Below are positions 7,729-15,095 of a stretch of 41,558 nt of DNA, one piece after another. The translations under genes were made by a program, and so were the position numbers. A model generated the notes under the pieces. The model did no database searches. It was not told the origin of the DNA and worked only from the letters and a program-made list of their open reading frames with translations. The first letter of the stretch is position 1. Every line of letters begins with the position of its first letter. Origin of the DNA: Mycobacterium sp. 852002-51057_SCH5723018 (GTDB lineage Bacteria; Actinomycetota; Actinomycetes; Mycobacteriales; Mycobacteriaceae); assembly GCF_001667035.1 (NCBI RefSeq), contig NZ_LZIR01000093.1:1-41558 (forward strand). Direction: 5' to 3'.

Positions 7729-7741
7729 TAGGCTGGCCGGG
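7729..7741 (+). promoter_or_regulatory. Predicted leaderless promoter of serA
   Basis: TAGGCT at 7729-7734 fits the TANNNT -10 element and ends six bases before the GTG start at 7741, so the transcript would begin at or near the start codon. The divergent gene start at 7711 leaves no room for a longer leader. Prediction only. Confidence 0.5.
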
Positions 7742-9327
7742 TGAATCTGCCAGTTGTACTTATCGCCGACAAACTCGCCGAATCAACCGTGGCCGCCCTG
7801 GGGGATCAGGTCGAGGTGCGCTGGGTAGACGGGCCCGACCGGGAGAAGCTGCTGGCCGCCGTCCCCGAGGCCGACGCGCTGCTGGTGCGGTCGGCCACCA
7901 CCGTCGACGCCGAGGTGCTCTCGGCCGCCCCCAAGCTCAAGATCGTCGCCCGCGCCGGGGTCGGGCTGGACAACGTGGACGTGGACGCCGCCACCGAGCG
8001 CGGGGTGCTGGTGGTCAACGCGCCGACGTCGAACATCCACAGCGCGGCCGAGCACGCGTTGGCGCTGCTGCTGTCCGCGGCCCGCCAGATCGCTGCCGCC
8101 GACGCCTCGCTGCGCGCGCACACCTGGAAGCGGTCGTCGTTCTCGGGGACCGAAATCTTCGGCAAGACGGTCGGTGTCGTCGGGCTGGGCCGCATCGGCC
8201 AGTTGTTCGCCCAGCGGATAGCGGCCTTCGGCACCAACGTCGTCGCGTACGACCCGTACGTCGCGCCGACCCGGGCCGCGCAGCTCGGCATCGAGCTGCT
8301 GCCGCTGGACGATCTGCTGGGCCGCGCCGACTTCATCTCGGTGCATCTGCCGAAGACCCCCGAGACGGCGGGCCTGATCGACAAGGAGGCGCTGGCCAAG
8401 ACCAGGCCGGGCGTCATCATCGTCAACGCCGCGCGCGGCGGCCTGGTGGACGAGGCGGCGCTCGCCGATGCCGTCAGCAGCGGCCACGTCCGCGCCGCCG
8501 GCATCGACGTGTTCGCCACCGAACCGTGCACCGACAGCCCGCTTTTCGAGCTGCCGCAGGTGGTGGTCACGCCCCATTTGGGGGCGTCCACCGCCGAGGC
8601 GCAGGACCGGGCCGGCACCGACGTGGCCGAGAGCGTGCGGCTGGCGCTGGCCGGGGAATTCGTTCCGGACGCCGTCAACGTCGGCGGCGGAGTGGTCAGC
8701 GAAGAGGTGGCGCCGTGGCTGGACCTGGCGCGCAAGCTCGGAGTGCTGGCCGCCGCCCTGTCCGACGGTCTCCCGGCGTCGCTGCAGGTGCAGGTGCGCG
8801 GCGAGCTGGCCTCCGAAGACGTTGAGGTGCTGAAGCTTTCGGCGCTGCGAGGATTGTTCTCGGCGGTGATCGAGGATCAGGTCACCTTCGTCAACGCGCC
8901 GGCGCTGGCGTCCGAACGCGGCGTAACCGCCGAAATCAGCACAGCCTCCGAAAGCCCCAACCACCGCAGCGTCGTCGACGTGCGGGCGCTCGCCCACGAC
9001 GGTTCGTGCGTCAACGTCGCGGGCGCGCTCTCGGGGCCGCAGTTGGTCGAGAAGATCGTGCAGATCAACGGTCGCAACTTCGACCTGCGCGCCCAGGGCA
9101 CCAACCTGGTGATCAACTACGTCGATCAGCCCGGAGCGCTGGGCAAGATCGGCACCTTGCTCGGTGCGGCCGGGGTGAACATCCAAGCGGCGCAACTGTC
9201 CGAGGACGCCGAGGGCCCCAGCGCGACGATCCTGCTGCGGCTGGATCAGGACGTTCCCCCCGATGTCCGGTCGGCGATCGCGGCCGCGGTGGGGGCCAAC
9301 AAGCTCGAAGTGGTTGACCTCTCGTGA
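7741..9327 (+). CDS. serA: D-3-phosphoglycerate dehydrogenase
   Basis: 528 residues from GTG 7741. It oxidises 3-phosphoglycerate to 3-phosphohydroxypyruvate with NAD+, the first step of serine synthesis. The 2-hydroxyacid dehydrogenase core has the NAD motif GLGRIG at 148-153, the catalytic Arg232 in NAARGGLVDEAAL, a Glu in DVFATEP and the catalytic His279 in TPHLGAST. After the core comes the intervening (ASB) domain typical of type I enzymes and a C-terminal ACT domain (about 455-528) beginning NLVINYVDQPGALGKIG, where serine feedback acts. Length equals M. tuberculosis SerA1 (Rv2996c). The predicted transcript is leaderless. A MIRU-like element separates it from leuB. Confidence 0.97.
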   Translation: MNLPVVLIADKLAESTVAALGDQVEVRWVDGPDREKLLAAVPEADALLVRSATTVDAEVLSAAPKLKIVARAGVGLDNVDVDAATERGVLVVNAPTSNIHSAAEHALALLLSAARQIAAADASLRAHTWKRSSFSGTEIFGKTVGVVGLGRIGQLFAQRIAAFGTNVVAYDPYVAPTRAAQLGIELLPLDDLLGRADFISVHLPKTPETAGLIDKEALAKTRPGVIIVNAARGGLVDEAALADAVSSGHVRAAGIDVFATEPCTDSPLFELPQVVVTPHLGASTAEAQDRAGTDVAESVRLALAGEFVPDAVNVGGGVVSEEVAPWLDLARKLGVLAAALSDGLPASLQVQVRGELASEDVEVLKLSALRGLFSAVIEDQVTFVNAPALASERGVTAEISTASESPNHRSVVDVRALAHDGSCVNVAGALSGPQLVEKIVQINGRNFDLRAQGTNLVINYVDQPGALGKIGTLLGAAGVNIQAAQLSEDAEGPSATILLRLDQDVPPDVRSAIAAAVGANKLEVVDLS

Positions 9328-9330
9328 AAC

Positions 9331-9376
9331 GCGCCGGCGACGATGCAGAGCGGAGCGATGAGCAGGAGCGGCGCCG
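9331..9376 (+). repeat. MIRU-like intercistronic element between serA and leuB
   Basis: The 45-base segment begins GCGCCGGCGACGATGCA, continues with AGCGATGAGCAGGAG and ends CGGCGCC, filling nearly all of the serA-leuB gap. It has the GC-rich ends and the in-phase ATG (9343) seen in mycobacterial interspersed repetitive units. A second copy lies in the opposite orientation at 40291-40337 and matches at about 40 of 45 positions by eye. The AGGAG inside it serves as Shine-Dalgarno for leuB. Confidence 0.7.
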
Positions 9377-10387
9377 ATGAAACTCGCGGTGATCGGCGGC
9401 GACGGGATCGGCCCCGAGGTGGTGGCCGAGGCGGTCAAAGTCCTGGACGCGGTGGTGCCGGGCGTGCAGAAGACCAGCTACGACCTGGGCGCCCGCCGGT
9501 TTCACGCCACCGGAGAGCTGCTGCCGGATTCGGTGCTGGCCGAATTGCGCGAGCACGACGCGATTCTGCTCGGGGCCGTCGGTGACCCGTCGGTCCCCAG
9601 CGGCGTGCTGGAGCGAGGTTTGTTGCTGCGCCTGCGCTTTGAGCTTGACCACCACGTCAACCTGCGGCCGGGCCGGCTCTACGAAGGCGTGAGCAGCCCG
9701 CTCGCCGGCGACCCGGACATCGATTTCGTGGTGGTGCGCGAGGGAACCGAGGGCCCCTACACCGGAAACGGCGGCGCGCTTCGCGCCGGGACGCCCAACG
9801 AGGTGGCCACCGAGGTCAGCGTCAACACCGCGTTCGGTGTGCGCCGAGTGGTGCAGTACGCGTTCGAGCGCGCCATGCTGCGCCGCAAACACCTGACGCT
9901 GGTGCACAAGAACAACGTGCTGACGTTCGCGGGGAAGCTGTGGACGCGAATCGTGGCCGAGGTCGGCGAGGAATACCCTGACGTCGAGGTGGCGTATCAA
10001 CACGTCGATGCCGCAACCATCTTCATGGTCACCGATCCCGGTCGGTTCGACGTGATCGTCACCGACAACCTGTTCGGCGACATCATCACCGACCTTTCCG
10101 CGGCGGTGTGCGGCGGAATCGGGTTGGCGGCCAGCGGAAACATCGACGCCACCCGGACCAATCCCTCGATGTTCGAGCCGGTGCACGGCAGCGCACCCGA
10201 CATCGCCGGCCAGGGCATCGCGGATCCGACCGCGGCGATCATGTCGGTGGCGCTGCTGCTTTCCCACCTCGGTGAGGACGATGCGGCTGCCCGGGTGGAC
10301 CGGGCCGTCGAGGCCTATCTGGCAACTCGTGGGAACGAACGGCGCGCCACCAGCGAAGTCGGCGAACGGATTGCAGCCGCGCTCTAG
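9377..10387 (+). CDS. leuB: 3-isopropylmalate dehydrogenase
   Basis: 336 residues from ATG 9377, the same length as mycobacterial LeuB (Rv2995c). It oxidatively decarboxylates 3-isopropylmalate to 2-oxoisocaproate with NAD+, the third step of the leucine branch. Visible hallmarks are MKLAVIGGDGIGPEV at the N-terminus, the substrate-binding Arg residues in LERGLLLRLRFELDHHVNLRP, the REGTEGPY loop, the catalytic Lys of VHKNNVL, and the metal-binding Asp residues in IVTDNLFGDIITDLSAA. It is separated from the other leucine genes in the window (leuCD, about 5.5 kb away). Its last ~149 bases are overlapped on the other strand by the MFS transporter frame. Confidence 0.97.
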   Translation: MKLAVIGGDGIGPEVVAEAVKVLDAVVPGVQKTSYDLGARRFHATGELLPDSVLAELREHDAILLGAVGDPSVPSGVLERGLLLRLRFELDHHVNLRPGRLYEGVSSPLAGDPDIDFVVVREGTEGPYTGNGGALRAGTPNEVATEVSVNTAFGVRRVVQYAFERAMLRRKHLTLVHKNNVLTFAGKLWTRIVAEVGEEYPDVEVAYQHVDAATIFMVTDPGRFDVIVTDNLFGDIITDLSAAVCGGIGLAASGNIDATRTNPSMFEPVHGSAPDIAGQGIADPTAAIMSVALLLSHLGEDDAAARVDRAVEAYLATRGNERRATSEVGERIAAAL

Positions 10388-11585
10388 TTTCCAAACCGGG
10401 CGGCAGCAACCGCGTCGGGACCAACGGTATTGCCACCAAAGGGAATAGCCCGCACAGCGCCCAGGCGGGCGGATACTTCGCGGCGGTGATCAAGACGCCG
10501 AACAGCGGGGATCCGGCCGCCGCCATCACCCGTTGGGTGGTGTTCTGGATGCCCAGGGCGCGTCCGCTCCAGAACGGCCCGGCGAATTCGGTGATCGCGG
10601 TCGCCTCCAAGCCGTTGTCGAGCACCGCGATCACCGAGATGGCGATCATGAGTGGCACCTCGTAGCGCGAATTCAGGTGATCGGCGATGGCCAGCAGGAA
10701 GAGGGCCGAAGCGGCGGCGACGGCGATGATGCGGACCGGTCGCATGCGCGAACCGACCCGGTCGGACCAGCGGCCGACCGCGATGCGGCCCAGCGCGCCG
10801 AGCAGCTGCGAGAGCGTGACCAAACCGCCGGCGGCCGCGATCGACCAACGGTGGTCGTTCATCAGCCAGACCAGCATGAAGGTCACCGTCACCGTCTGCG
10901 GCATCATCAGCAGGCCGCCCACCGCGTGGATGCGCCACAACACCGACGACCCGCGGTACGGGCTGGCCAGCTCCTGCGCGGTGGCGGTCCCGCGGGGTTT
11001 GCGCGGCGAGTCGACGATGCCGACCGCGCTTGTCAATGCCGCCGCGGCGCACACCAGCGCGGGAAACATCAGGCCCGCGTGCGGGCCGCGCTCGGCCAGC
11101 TCGGGCATGATCAGCGCGCCCAACGCGATTCCCAGCGGCTGCGCCGTCTGTCGGATGCCCATCGCCAGGCCGCGCTGCTGTGGCGGAAACCACGCGGACA
11201 CCAGCCGGCCGCCGGCGGTGTTGCAACTCGCGGCGGCCATGCCCCCGAGGAAGAGGTAGACACCCACCCACACCATCGAGTGCACCGACGCCGAGGCATA
11301 GGCCGCGGCGGCGGTGAGCCCCGAGCCCAGCGTCAACACCAGCCGCTCGCCGACGCGGTCGAGCACGTAGCCCCAAAGAATCAGCGTGGCGACCATGCCC
11401 CAGCTGGGCATCGACGCCAACAAACTGGCTTCCGCCAACGGGGTTCCGCGGTTGGCTTCCAGCGACGGGATCAGGAAGGCAATGCCGTTGATGAACAGGA
11501 AAGAACTGGTCGTGACGAACAGCGAGATGATCATCATCGACCACCGCTTGCCGGTGCCTAGCGCGGCAGCGTGGCCCGTGGCCAT
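10239..11585 (-). CDS. MFS transporter (Rv2994-like)
   Basis: 448 residues from ATG 11585. The open frame extends upstream to 11876, but that part is antisense to the next gene and does not look like membrane protein. Twelve hydrophobic segments in two sets of six, the loop motif GYVLDRVGERLVLT between helices 2 and 3 and GRWSDRVGSRMRPVR in the second half mark a major facilitator superfamily permease. The substrate cannot be read from sequence. The final ~50 residues (from about ETRARLQS) are polar and Arg/Pro-rich and lie antisense to the leuB 3' end. The length is close to that of Rv2994 as I recall it, so the overlap may be conserved. It is divergent from the FAH-family gene. Confidence 0.85.
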   Translation of the reverse strand: MATGHAAALGTGKRWSMMIISLFVTTSSFLFINGIAFLIPSLEANRGTPLAEASLLASMPSWGMVATLILWGYVLDRVGERLVLTLGSGLTAAAAYASASVHSMVWVGVYLFLGGMAAASCNTAGGRLVSAWFPPQQRGLAMGIRQTAQPLGIALGALIMPELAERGPHAGLMFPALVCAAAALTSAVGIVDSPRKPRGTATAQELASPYRGSSVLWRIHAVGGLLMMPQTVTVTFMLVWLMNDHRWSIAAAGGLVTLSQLLGALGRIAVGRWSDRVGSRMRPVRIIAVAAASALFLLAIADHLNSRYEVPLMIAISVIAVLDNGLEATAITEFAGPFWSGRALGIQNTTQRVMAAAGSPLFGVLITAAKYPPAWALCGLFPLVAIPLVPTRLLPPGLETRARLQSVRRLRWWRAVRSHELPDRPRRPGPPGQPHRPHRGGKAAAPPT

Positions 11586-11644
11586 CAGCCCATATTTGCA
11601 CAGGGTTAGGCCGCCCGGCCGCCGGAGCCGCCGCCGGCGCGAAC

Positions 11645-11658
11645 TAGGCTCAATCAAA
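11645..11658 (+). promoter_or_regulatory. Predicted leaderless promoter of the FAH-family gene
   Basis: TAGGCT at 11645-11650 is followed after seven bases by the ATG at 11658, the spacing of a -10 element driving a leaderless transcript. No Shine-Dalgarno precedes the ATG, which supports this reading. Confidence 0.5.
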
Positions 11659-12458
11659 TGCGCCTTGGTCGAATCGCCAGCCCGGACGGTGTCGCGTTCG
11701 TCAGCATCGAGGGCGAACTCGACGATCCTGCGGCGATGATCGCCCGGGAGATCGCCGAACACCCTTTCGGCACGCCGACGTTCACCGGCCGATCGTGGCC
11801 GCTGGCCGACGTCCGGCTGCTGGCGCCGATGCTGGCGGGCAAGGTGGTCTGCATAGGCAAGAACTACGCCGACCACATCGCCGAAATGAGCACCTTCGCA
11901 ACCGGACCGGCCGCGGCGGACCCGATCATCTTCCTCAAGCCCAACACCGCGATCATCGGCCCGAATGCACCGATTCGGTTGCCGGCCAACGCATCACCCG
12001 TGCACTACGAGGGTGAGTTGGCCGCGGTGATCGGCCGGCCCTGCAAGGACGTGACCGCCGCCCAGGCCGCCGACAACATCCTCGGCTACACCATCGGAAA
12101 CGACGTGTCGGCACGTGACCAACAAAAGGCCGACGGTCAATGGACGCGCGCCAAGGGCCATGACACCTTCTGCCCGGTCGGTCCGTGGATCGTCACCGAT
12201 GTCGACCCGGCGGATCTCGAACTGCGCACCGAAGTCAACGGCGAATTGAAGCAACGCAGCCGCACCTCGTTGATGATCCACGACGTCGGCGCCATCGTGG
12301 AGTGGATCTCGGCCGTGATGACCCTGCTGCCCGGCGACCTCATCCTCACCGGGACACCGGCGGGCGTGGGCCCGATCGAGGACGGCGACACCGTGTCCAT
12401 CACCATCGAGGGCATCGGCACCCTCGCCAATCCCGTAGTCCGCAAGGCAAAGTCGTGA
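11658..12458 (+). CDS. Fumarylacetoacetate hydrolase family protein
   Basis: 266 residues from ATG 11658. The C-terminal FAH domain carries the metal-binding acidic residues in HYEGELAAVIGR and the later DVSARDQQ and GDLILTGTPAGVGP motifs. A small N-terminal domain of about 60 residues precedes it. The family includes 2-hydroxyhepta-2,4-diene-1,7-dioate isomerases, acylpyruvases and oxaloacetate decarboxylases that use Mg2+ or Mn2+. The M. tuberculosis counterpart Rv2993c is annotated as HHDD isomerase, but oxaloacetate or acylpyruvate activity is equally possible. Its stop overlaps the gltX start by four bases (GTGA), so the two are co-transcribed. Confidence 0.9.
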   Translation: MRLGRIASPDGVAFVSIEGELDDPAAMIAREIAEHPFGTPTFTGRSWPLADVRLLAPMLAGKVVCIGKNYADHIAEMSTFATGPAAADPIIFLKPNTAIIGPNAPIRLPANASPVHYEGELAAVIGRPCKDVTAAQAADNILGYTIGNDVSARDQQKADGQWTRAKGHDTFCPVGPWIVTDVDPADLELRTEVNGELKQRSRTSLMIHDVGAIVEWISAVMTLLPGDLILTGTPAGVGPIEDGDTVSITIEGIGTLANPVVRKAKS

Positions 12459-13933
12459 CCGCCCCAGCCGCCGCCGCAGGCAAAGTACGCGTCCGATTCT
12501 GCCCGTCGCCCACCGGCACGCCCCACGTCGGGATGGTCCGCACCGCGCTGTTCAACTGGGCCTACGCCCGACACACCGGCGGCACCTTCGTCTTTCGCAT
12601 CGAGGACACCGACGCCCAGCGCGACACCGAGGAAAGCTACCTGGCGCTGCTCGACGCGCTGCGCTGGCTCGGCCTGAACTGGGATGAGGGACCCGAGGTT
12701 GGCGGACCGTACGGCCCGTACCGGCAGTCGCAGCGCAGCGAGATCTACCGCGACGTGGTGGCCAAGCTGCTCGAGGCGGGGGAGGCCTACTACGCCTTCT
12801 CCACCGCCGAGGAGGTCGAGGCGCGCCACATCGCGGCGGGCCGCAACCCCAAGCTGGGTTACGACAACTTCGACCGGCAGCTGACCGATTCGCAGCGCGC
12901 GGCCTTTCTCGCCGAAGGCCGGCAGCCGGTGGTGCGGCTGCGGATGCCCGACGAAGACATCGGTTGGGACGACCTGGTGCGCGGAACCACCACGTTCGCG
13001 GCGGGCACCGTCCCCGATTTCGCGCTGACCCGCGCCAACGGAGATCCGTTGTACACCTTGGTCAACCCGGTCGACGACGCGCTGATGAAGATCACCCACG
13101 TGCTGCGCGGCGAGGACCTGCTGCCGTCGACCCCGCGCCAGCTCGCCCTGTATCAGGCGCTGATCCGGATCGGGGTCGCCGAACAGACTCCGCAATTCGC
13201 CCATCTGCCAACGGTATTGGGGGAGGGGACCAAGAAACTTTCCAAGCGCGATCCGCAGTCGAACCTGTTCGCCCATCGCGACCGGGGCTTCATCCCCGAG
13301 GGGCTGCTGAACTACCTTGCGCTGCTCGGCTGGGCGATCGCCGACGATCGCGACCTGTTTACCCTCGACGAGATGGTGGCCGCGTTCGACGTCGTCGACG
13401 TCAACGCCAACCCGGCCCGGTTCGACCAGAAGAAGGCCGACGCGCTGAACGCCGAGCACATCCGGATGCTGGACGCGGACGAATTCACCGCCCGGCTGCG
13501 CGACTACCTCGACGGGCACGGCCAGCACGTCGATCTCGATGACGCCGGATTCGCCGTCGCCGCCGAACTGGTGCAGACCCGCATCGTCGTCCTGGGCGAC
13601 GCCTGGGACCTGCTGAAGTTCCTCAACGACGACGAATATGCGATCGACCCCAAGGCCGCCGCCAAGGAGCTGGGCCCGGACGGGCTCGCGGTGCTCGACG
13701 CGGCGCTGGCCGCGCTGGACGGCGTGACGGACTGGACCGCGCACAACATCGAGGCCGCCCTCAAGGCCGCGCTCATCGAGGGCCTGGCGCTCAAACCCCG
13801 CAAGGCGTTCGGTCCGATCAGGGTCGCCGCCACGGGAACAACCATCAGCCCGCCGCTGTTCGAATCACTCGAGCTGCTCGGCCGTGACCGCAGCCTGCTG
13901 CGGCTGAGGACCACGCGCGATGACGCAGCCTAA
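12455..13933 (+). CDS. gltX: Glutamyl-tRNA synthetase
   Basis: 492 residues from GTG 12455, which overlaps the preceding stop in GTGA. An upstream open frame to 12185 lies within the FAH gene and is excluded. It charges tRNA-Glu and, in organisms that use the GatCAB route, also tRNA-Gln. The class I motifs are HVGM at 24-27 (HIGH equivalent, within FCPSPTGTPHVG) and KLSKR at 261-265 (KMSKS equivalent). The C-terminal anticodon-binding region is intact, and length agrees with Rv2992c (about 490). The genes for tRNA-Gln and tRNA-Glu, both likely substrates, follow directly downstream. Confidence 0.96.
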   Translation: MTAPAAAAGKVRVRFCPSPTGTPHVGMVRTALFNWAYARHTGGTFVFRIEDTDAQRDTEESYLALLDALRWLGLNWDEGPEVGGPYGPYRQSQRSEIYRDVVAKLLEAGEAYYAFSTAEEVEARHIAAGRNPKLGYDNFDRQLTDSQRAAFLAEGRQPVVRLRMPDEDIGWDDLVRGTTTFAAGTVPDFALTRANGDPLYTLVNPVDDALMKITHVLRGEDLLPSTPRQLALYQALIRIGVAEQTPQFAHLPTVLGEGTKKLSKRDPQSNLFAHRDRGFIPEGLLNYLALLGWAIADDRDLFTLDEMVAAFDVVDVNANPARFDQKKADALNAEHIRMLDADEFTARLRDYLDGHGQHVDLDDAGFAVAAELVQTRIVVLGDAWDLLKFLNDDEYAIDPKAAAKELGPDGLAVLDAALAALDGVTDWTAHNIEAALKAALIEGLALKPRKAFGPIRVAATGTTISPPLFESLELLGRDRSLLRLRTTRDDAA

Positions 13934-14048
13934 ATCTTTGGTAGTCTGCACTGCGGTTTACAAAGGCCTAGAACGGTCGGCAGCGGCGGTCTCGGGGGTT
14001 GGCAATAGCCCGCAGAACTCGCTCTGACCAGCGGTTTTAGGCAGCCAA

Positions 14049-14120
14049 TGGGGTATGGTGTAATTGGCAACACAGCTGATTCTGGTTCAGCCATTCTAGG
14101 TTCGAGTCCTGGTACCCCAG
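14049..14120 (+). tRNA. tRNA-Gln (anticodon CTG)
   Basis: A 72-base cloverleaf. The acceptor TGGGGTA pairs with TACCCCA with discriminator G. The anticodon stem GCTGA/TCAGC encloses loop TTCTGGT with anticodon CTG, and the T arm has the canonical GGTTCGAGTCC. CCA is not encoded. It matches the glnU position downstream of gltX in M. tuberculosis. Confidence 0.95.
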
Positions 14121-14167
14121 CAAAGCCGCACCAGCGCAAGCGATTAGGTGCGCCTACGGCTGTGAGC

Positions 14168-14173
14168 TATGCT
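14168..14173 (+). promoter_or_regulatory. Possible -10 element for tRNA-Glu
   Basis: TATGCT fits TANNNT and lies 19 bases before the tRNA-Glu 5' end, with a weak TTAGGT about 18 bases upstream. It would let tRNA-Glu be transcribed apart from tRNA-Gln. Weak prediction. Confidence 0.3.
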
Positions 14174-14192
14174 GGCAGCTCGGATCGGTTCT

Positions 14193-14265
14193 GGCCCCGT
14201 CGTCTAGCGGCCTAGGACGCCGCCCTCTCACGGCGGTAGCGTGGGTTCGAATCCCATCGGGGCTA
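14193..14265 (+). tRNA. tRNA-Glu (anticodon CTC)
   Basis: A 73-base cloverleaf. The acceptor GGCCCCG pairs with CGGGGCT (one G-T wobble at the end) with discriminator A. The anticodon stem CCGCC/GGCGG encloses loop CTCTCAC with anticodon CTC, and the T arm contains GGGTTCGAATCCC. CCA is not encoded. It lies 72 bases after tRNA-Gln. Confidence 0.95.
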
Positions 14266-14285
14266 CAAAATCCGTCCGCATGCGG

Positions 14286-14798
14286 CTACTGGCCGTTCCC
14301 CGCGACCGCCGGTGCGGTCGTCCCGCCCACCGGCATCGGCGGCAGGCCGAGCTTGCGGTGATCCCATGAGCGGGCGCGACGCGCCACGATGCGCACGCAG
14401 ACCCGCTTGTTCATCATCTGCTCAACGAAGGGCTTCATCTCGTCGGTGTACGGGCCGGTGTAACGCTCGAACACGCTGACGCCCACCCGGTGCGAGACGT
14501 CGGGATCGTCGACGATCTCGGCGACGCCTTCGAAGGACACCCCACGCAGCGTGTCGTAGGTGTCGCCGCCCTCGATCAAAAAGCTCACCCGCGGGTCCCG
14601 TTTGACGTTGACCGCCTTCTGCGACTTCGCCTTGGTCTCGAGCCAGACTTCACCGTCGACCACCGCGTACCACATCGCGGTCAGGTGCGGCTGGCCGTCG
14701 GGGCCGACGGTGGCCAGCGTGCCGGTGCGGCTCTTGGTGACAAAATCGGCGATCTCGTCGTCGGACATGACGATGCTCGCGCGCTGATTGGTTCCCAT
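14286..14798 (-). CDS. F420/FMN-dependent split beta-barrel protein (Rv2991-like)
   Basis: 170 residues from ATG 14798. The fold is that of the pyridoxamine 5'-phosphate oxidase-like split barrel: SRTGTLATVGPDGQPHLTAMWYAVVDGEVWLET is cut across in the family's first strands (TGTLATVGPDGQPH, about 25-38), followed by KAVNVKRDPRVSFLIEGG. Mycobacterial members of this group (flavin/deazaflavin oxidoreductases) bind F420, FMN or FAD and reduce diverse small molecules. Cofactor and substrate cannot be decided here. The C-terminal tail (PPMPVGGTTAPAVAGNGQ) is low-complexity. Position beside the tRNA pair matches Rv2991. The F420-biosynthesis gene fbiD lies about 8 kb away. Confidence 0.85.
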   Translation of the reverse strand: MGTNQRASIVMSDDEIADFVTKSRTGTLATVGPDGQPHLTAMWYAVVDGEVWLETKAKSQKAVNVKRDPRVSFLIEGGDTYDTLRGVSFEGVAEIVDDPDVSHRVGVSVFERYTGPYTDEMKPFVEQMMNKRVCVRIVARRARSWDHRKLGLPPMPVGGTTAPAVAGNGQ

Positions 14799-14878
14799 GG
14801 CGTCAGTCTGTCAGGCCGTTTGCTTAGGCCGTGCATTGGTGGCGTGGAGTGTGTGCTGAGGGTGGCGGTTGTGCGCTG

Positions 14879-15067
14879 CTGGCGCCCTGAGAACACACGC
14901 GAAGGCCTGAACGCACACGCGATGCCGGGGGAGTATCCATTTCGTCGCCGGTGCCGTGATGGCGTCGAGTGTGCAGTGACGGCTTTGAGTGTGCGTCAAG
15001 GGCGGCGATTGTGCGGTCCTGGCGCCCTGAGAACACACGCGAAGGCCTGAACGCACACGCGATGCCG
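14879..15067. repeat. 49-bp direct repeat in an intergenic repeat region
   Basis: The 297-base gap between the split-barrel gene and the IclR gene has no convincing gene. It holds two identical 49-base copies (14879-14927 and 15019-15067, 140 bases apart) that begin CTGGCGCCCTGAGAACACAC and end ACGCACACGCGATGCCG. The bases before each copy are also related (GGTGGCG..GTGTG.. at 14840-14878, and GGCGTCGAGTGTG.. at 14961-15018), so the underlying unit is about 100-120 bases, with alternating GTGTGCG and CGCACAC runs that could fold. Confidence 0.85.
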
Positions 15068-15095
15068 TGGCTACCCATGCGAAGCCCTAGGCGAC

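Noticed and set aside
7783..9438. Long reverse-strand frame opposite serA
   Set aside because: Codon-bias shadow of serA with no domain or plausible start region.
12137..13744. Long reverse-strand frame opposite gltX
   Set aside because: Shadow of gltX; composition is atypical for a protein and it spans the FAH/gltX boundary.
14879..15067. CRISPR-like array
   Set aside because: Only two repeats of 49 bases with a 91-base spacer, no cas genes, and the flanks are themselves related.
14820..15078. Small genes within the repeat region
   Set aside because: The frames follow the repeats, have no Shine-Dalgarno and show no protein-like composition.
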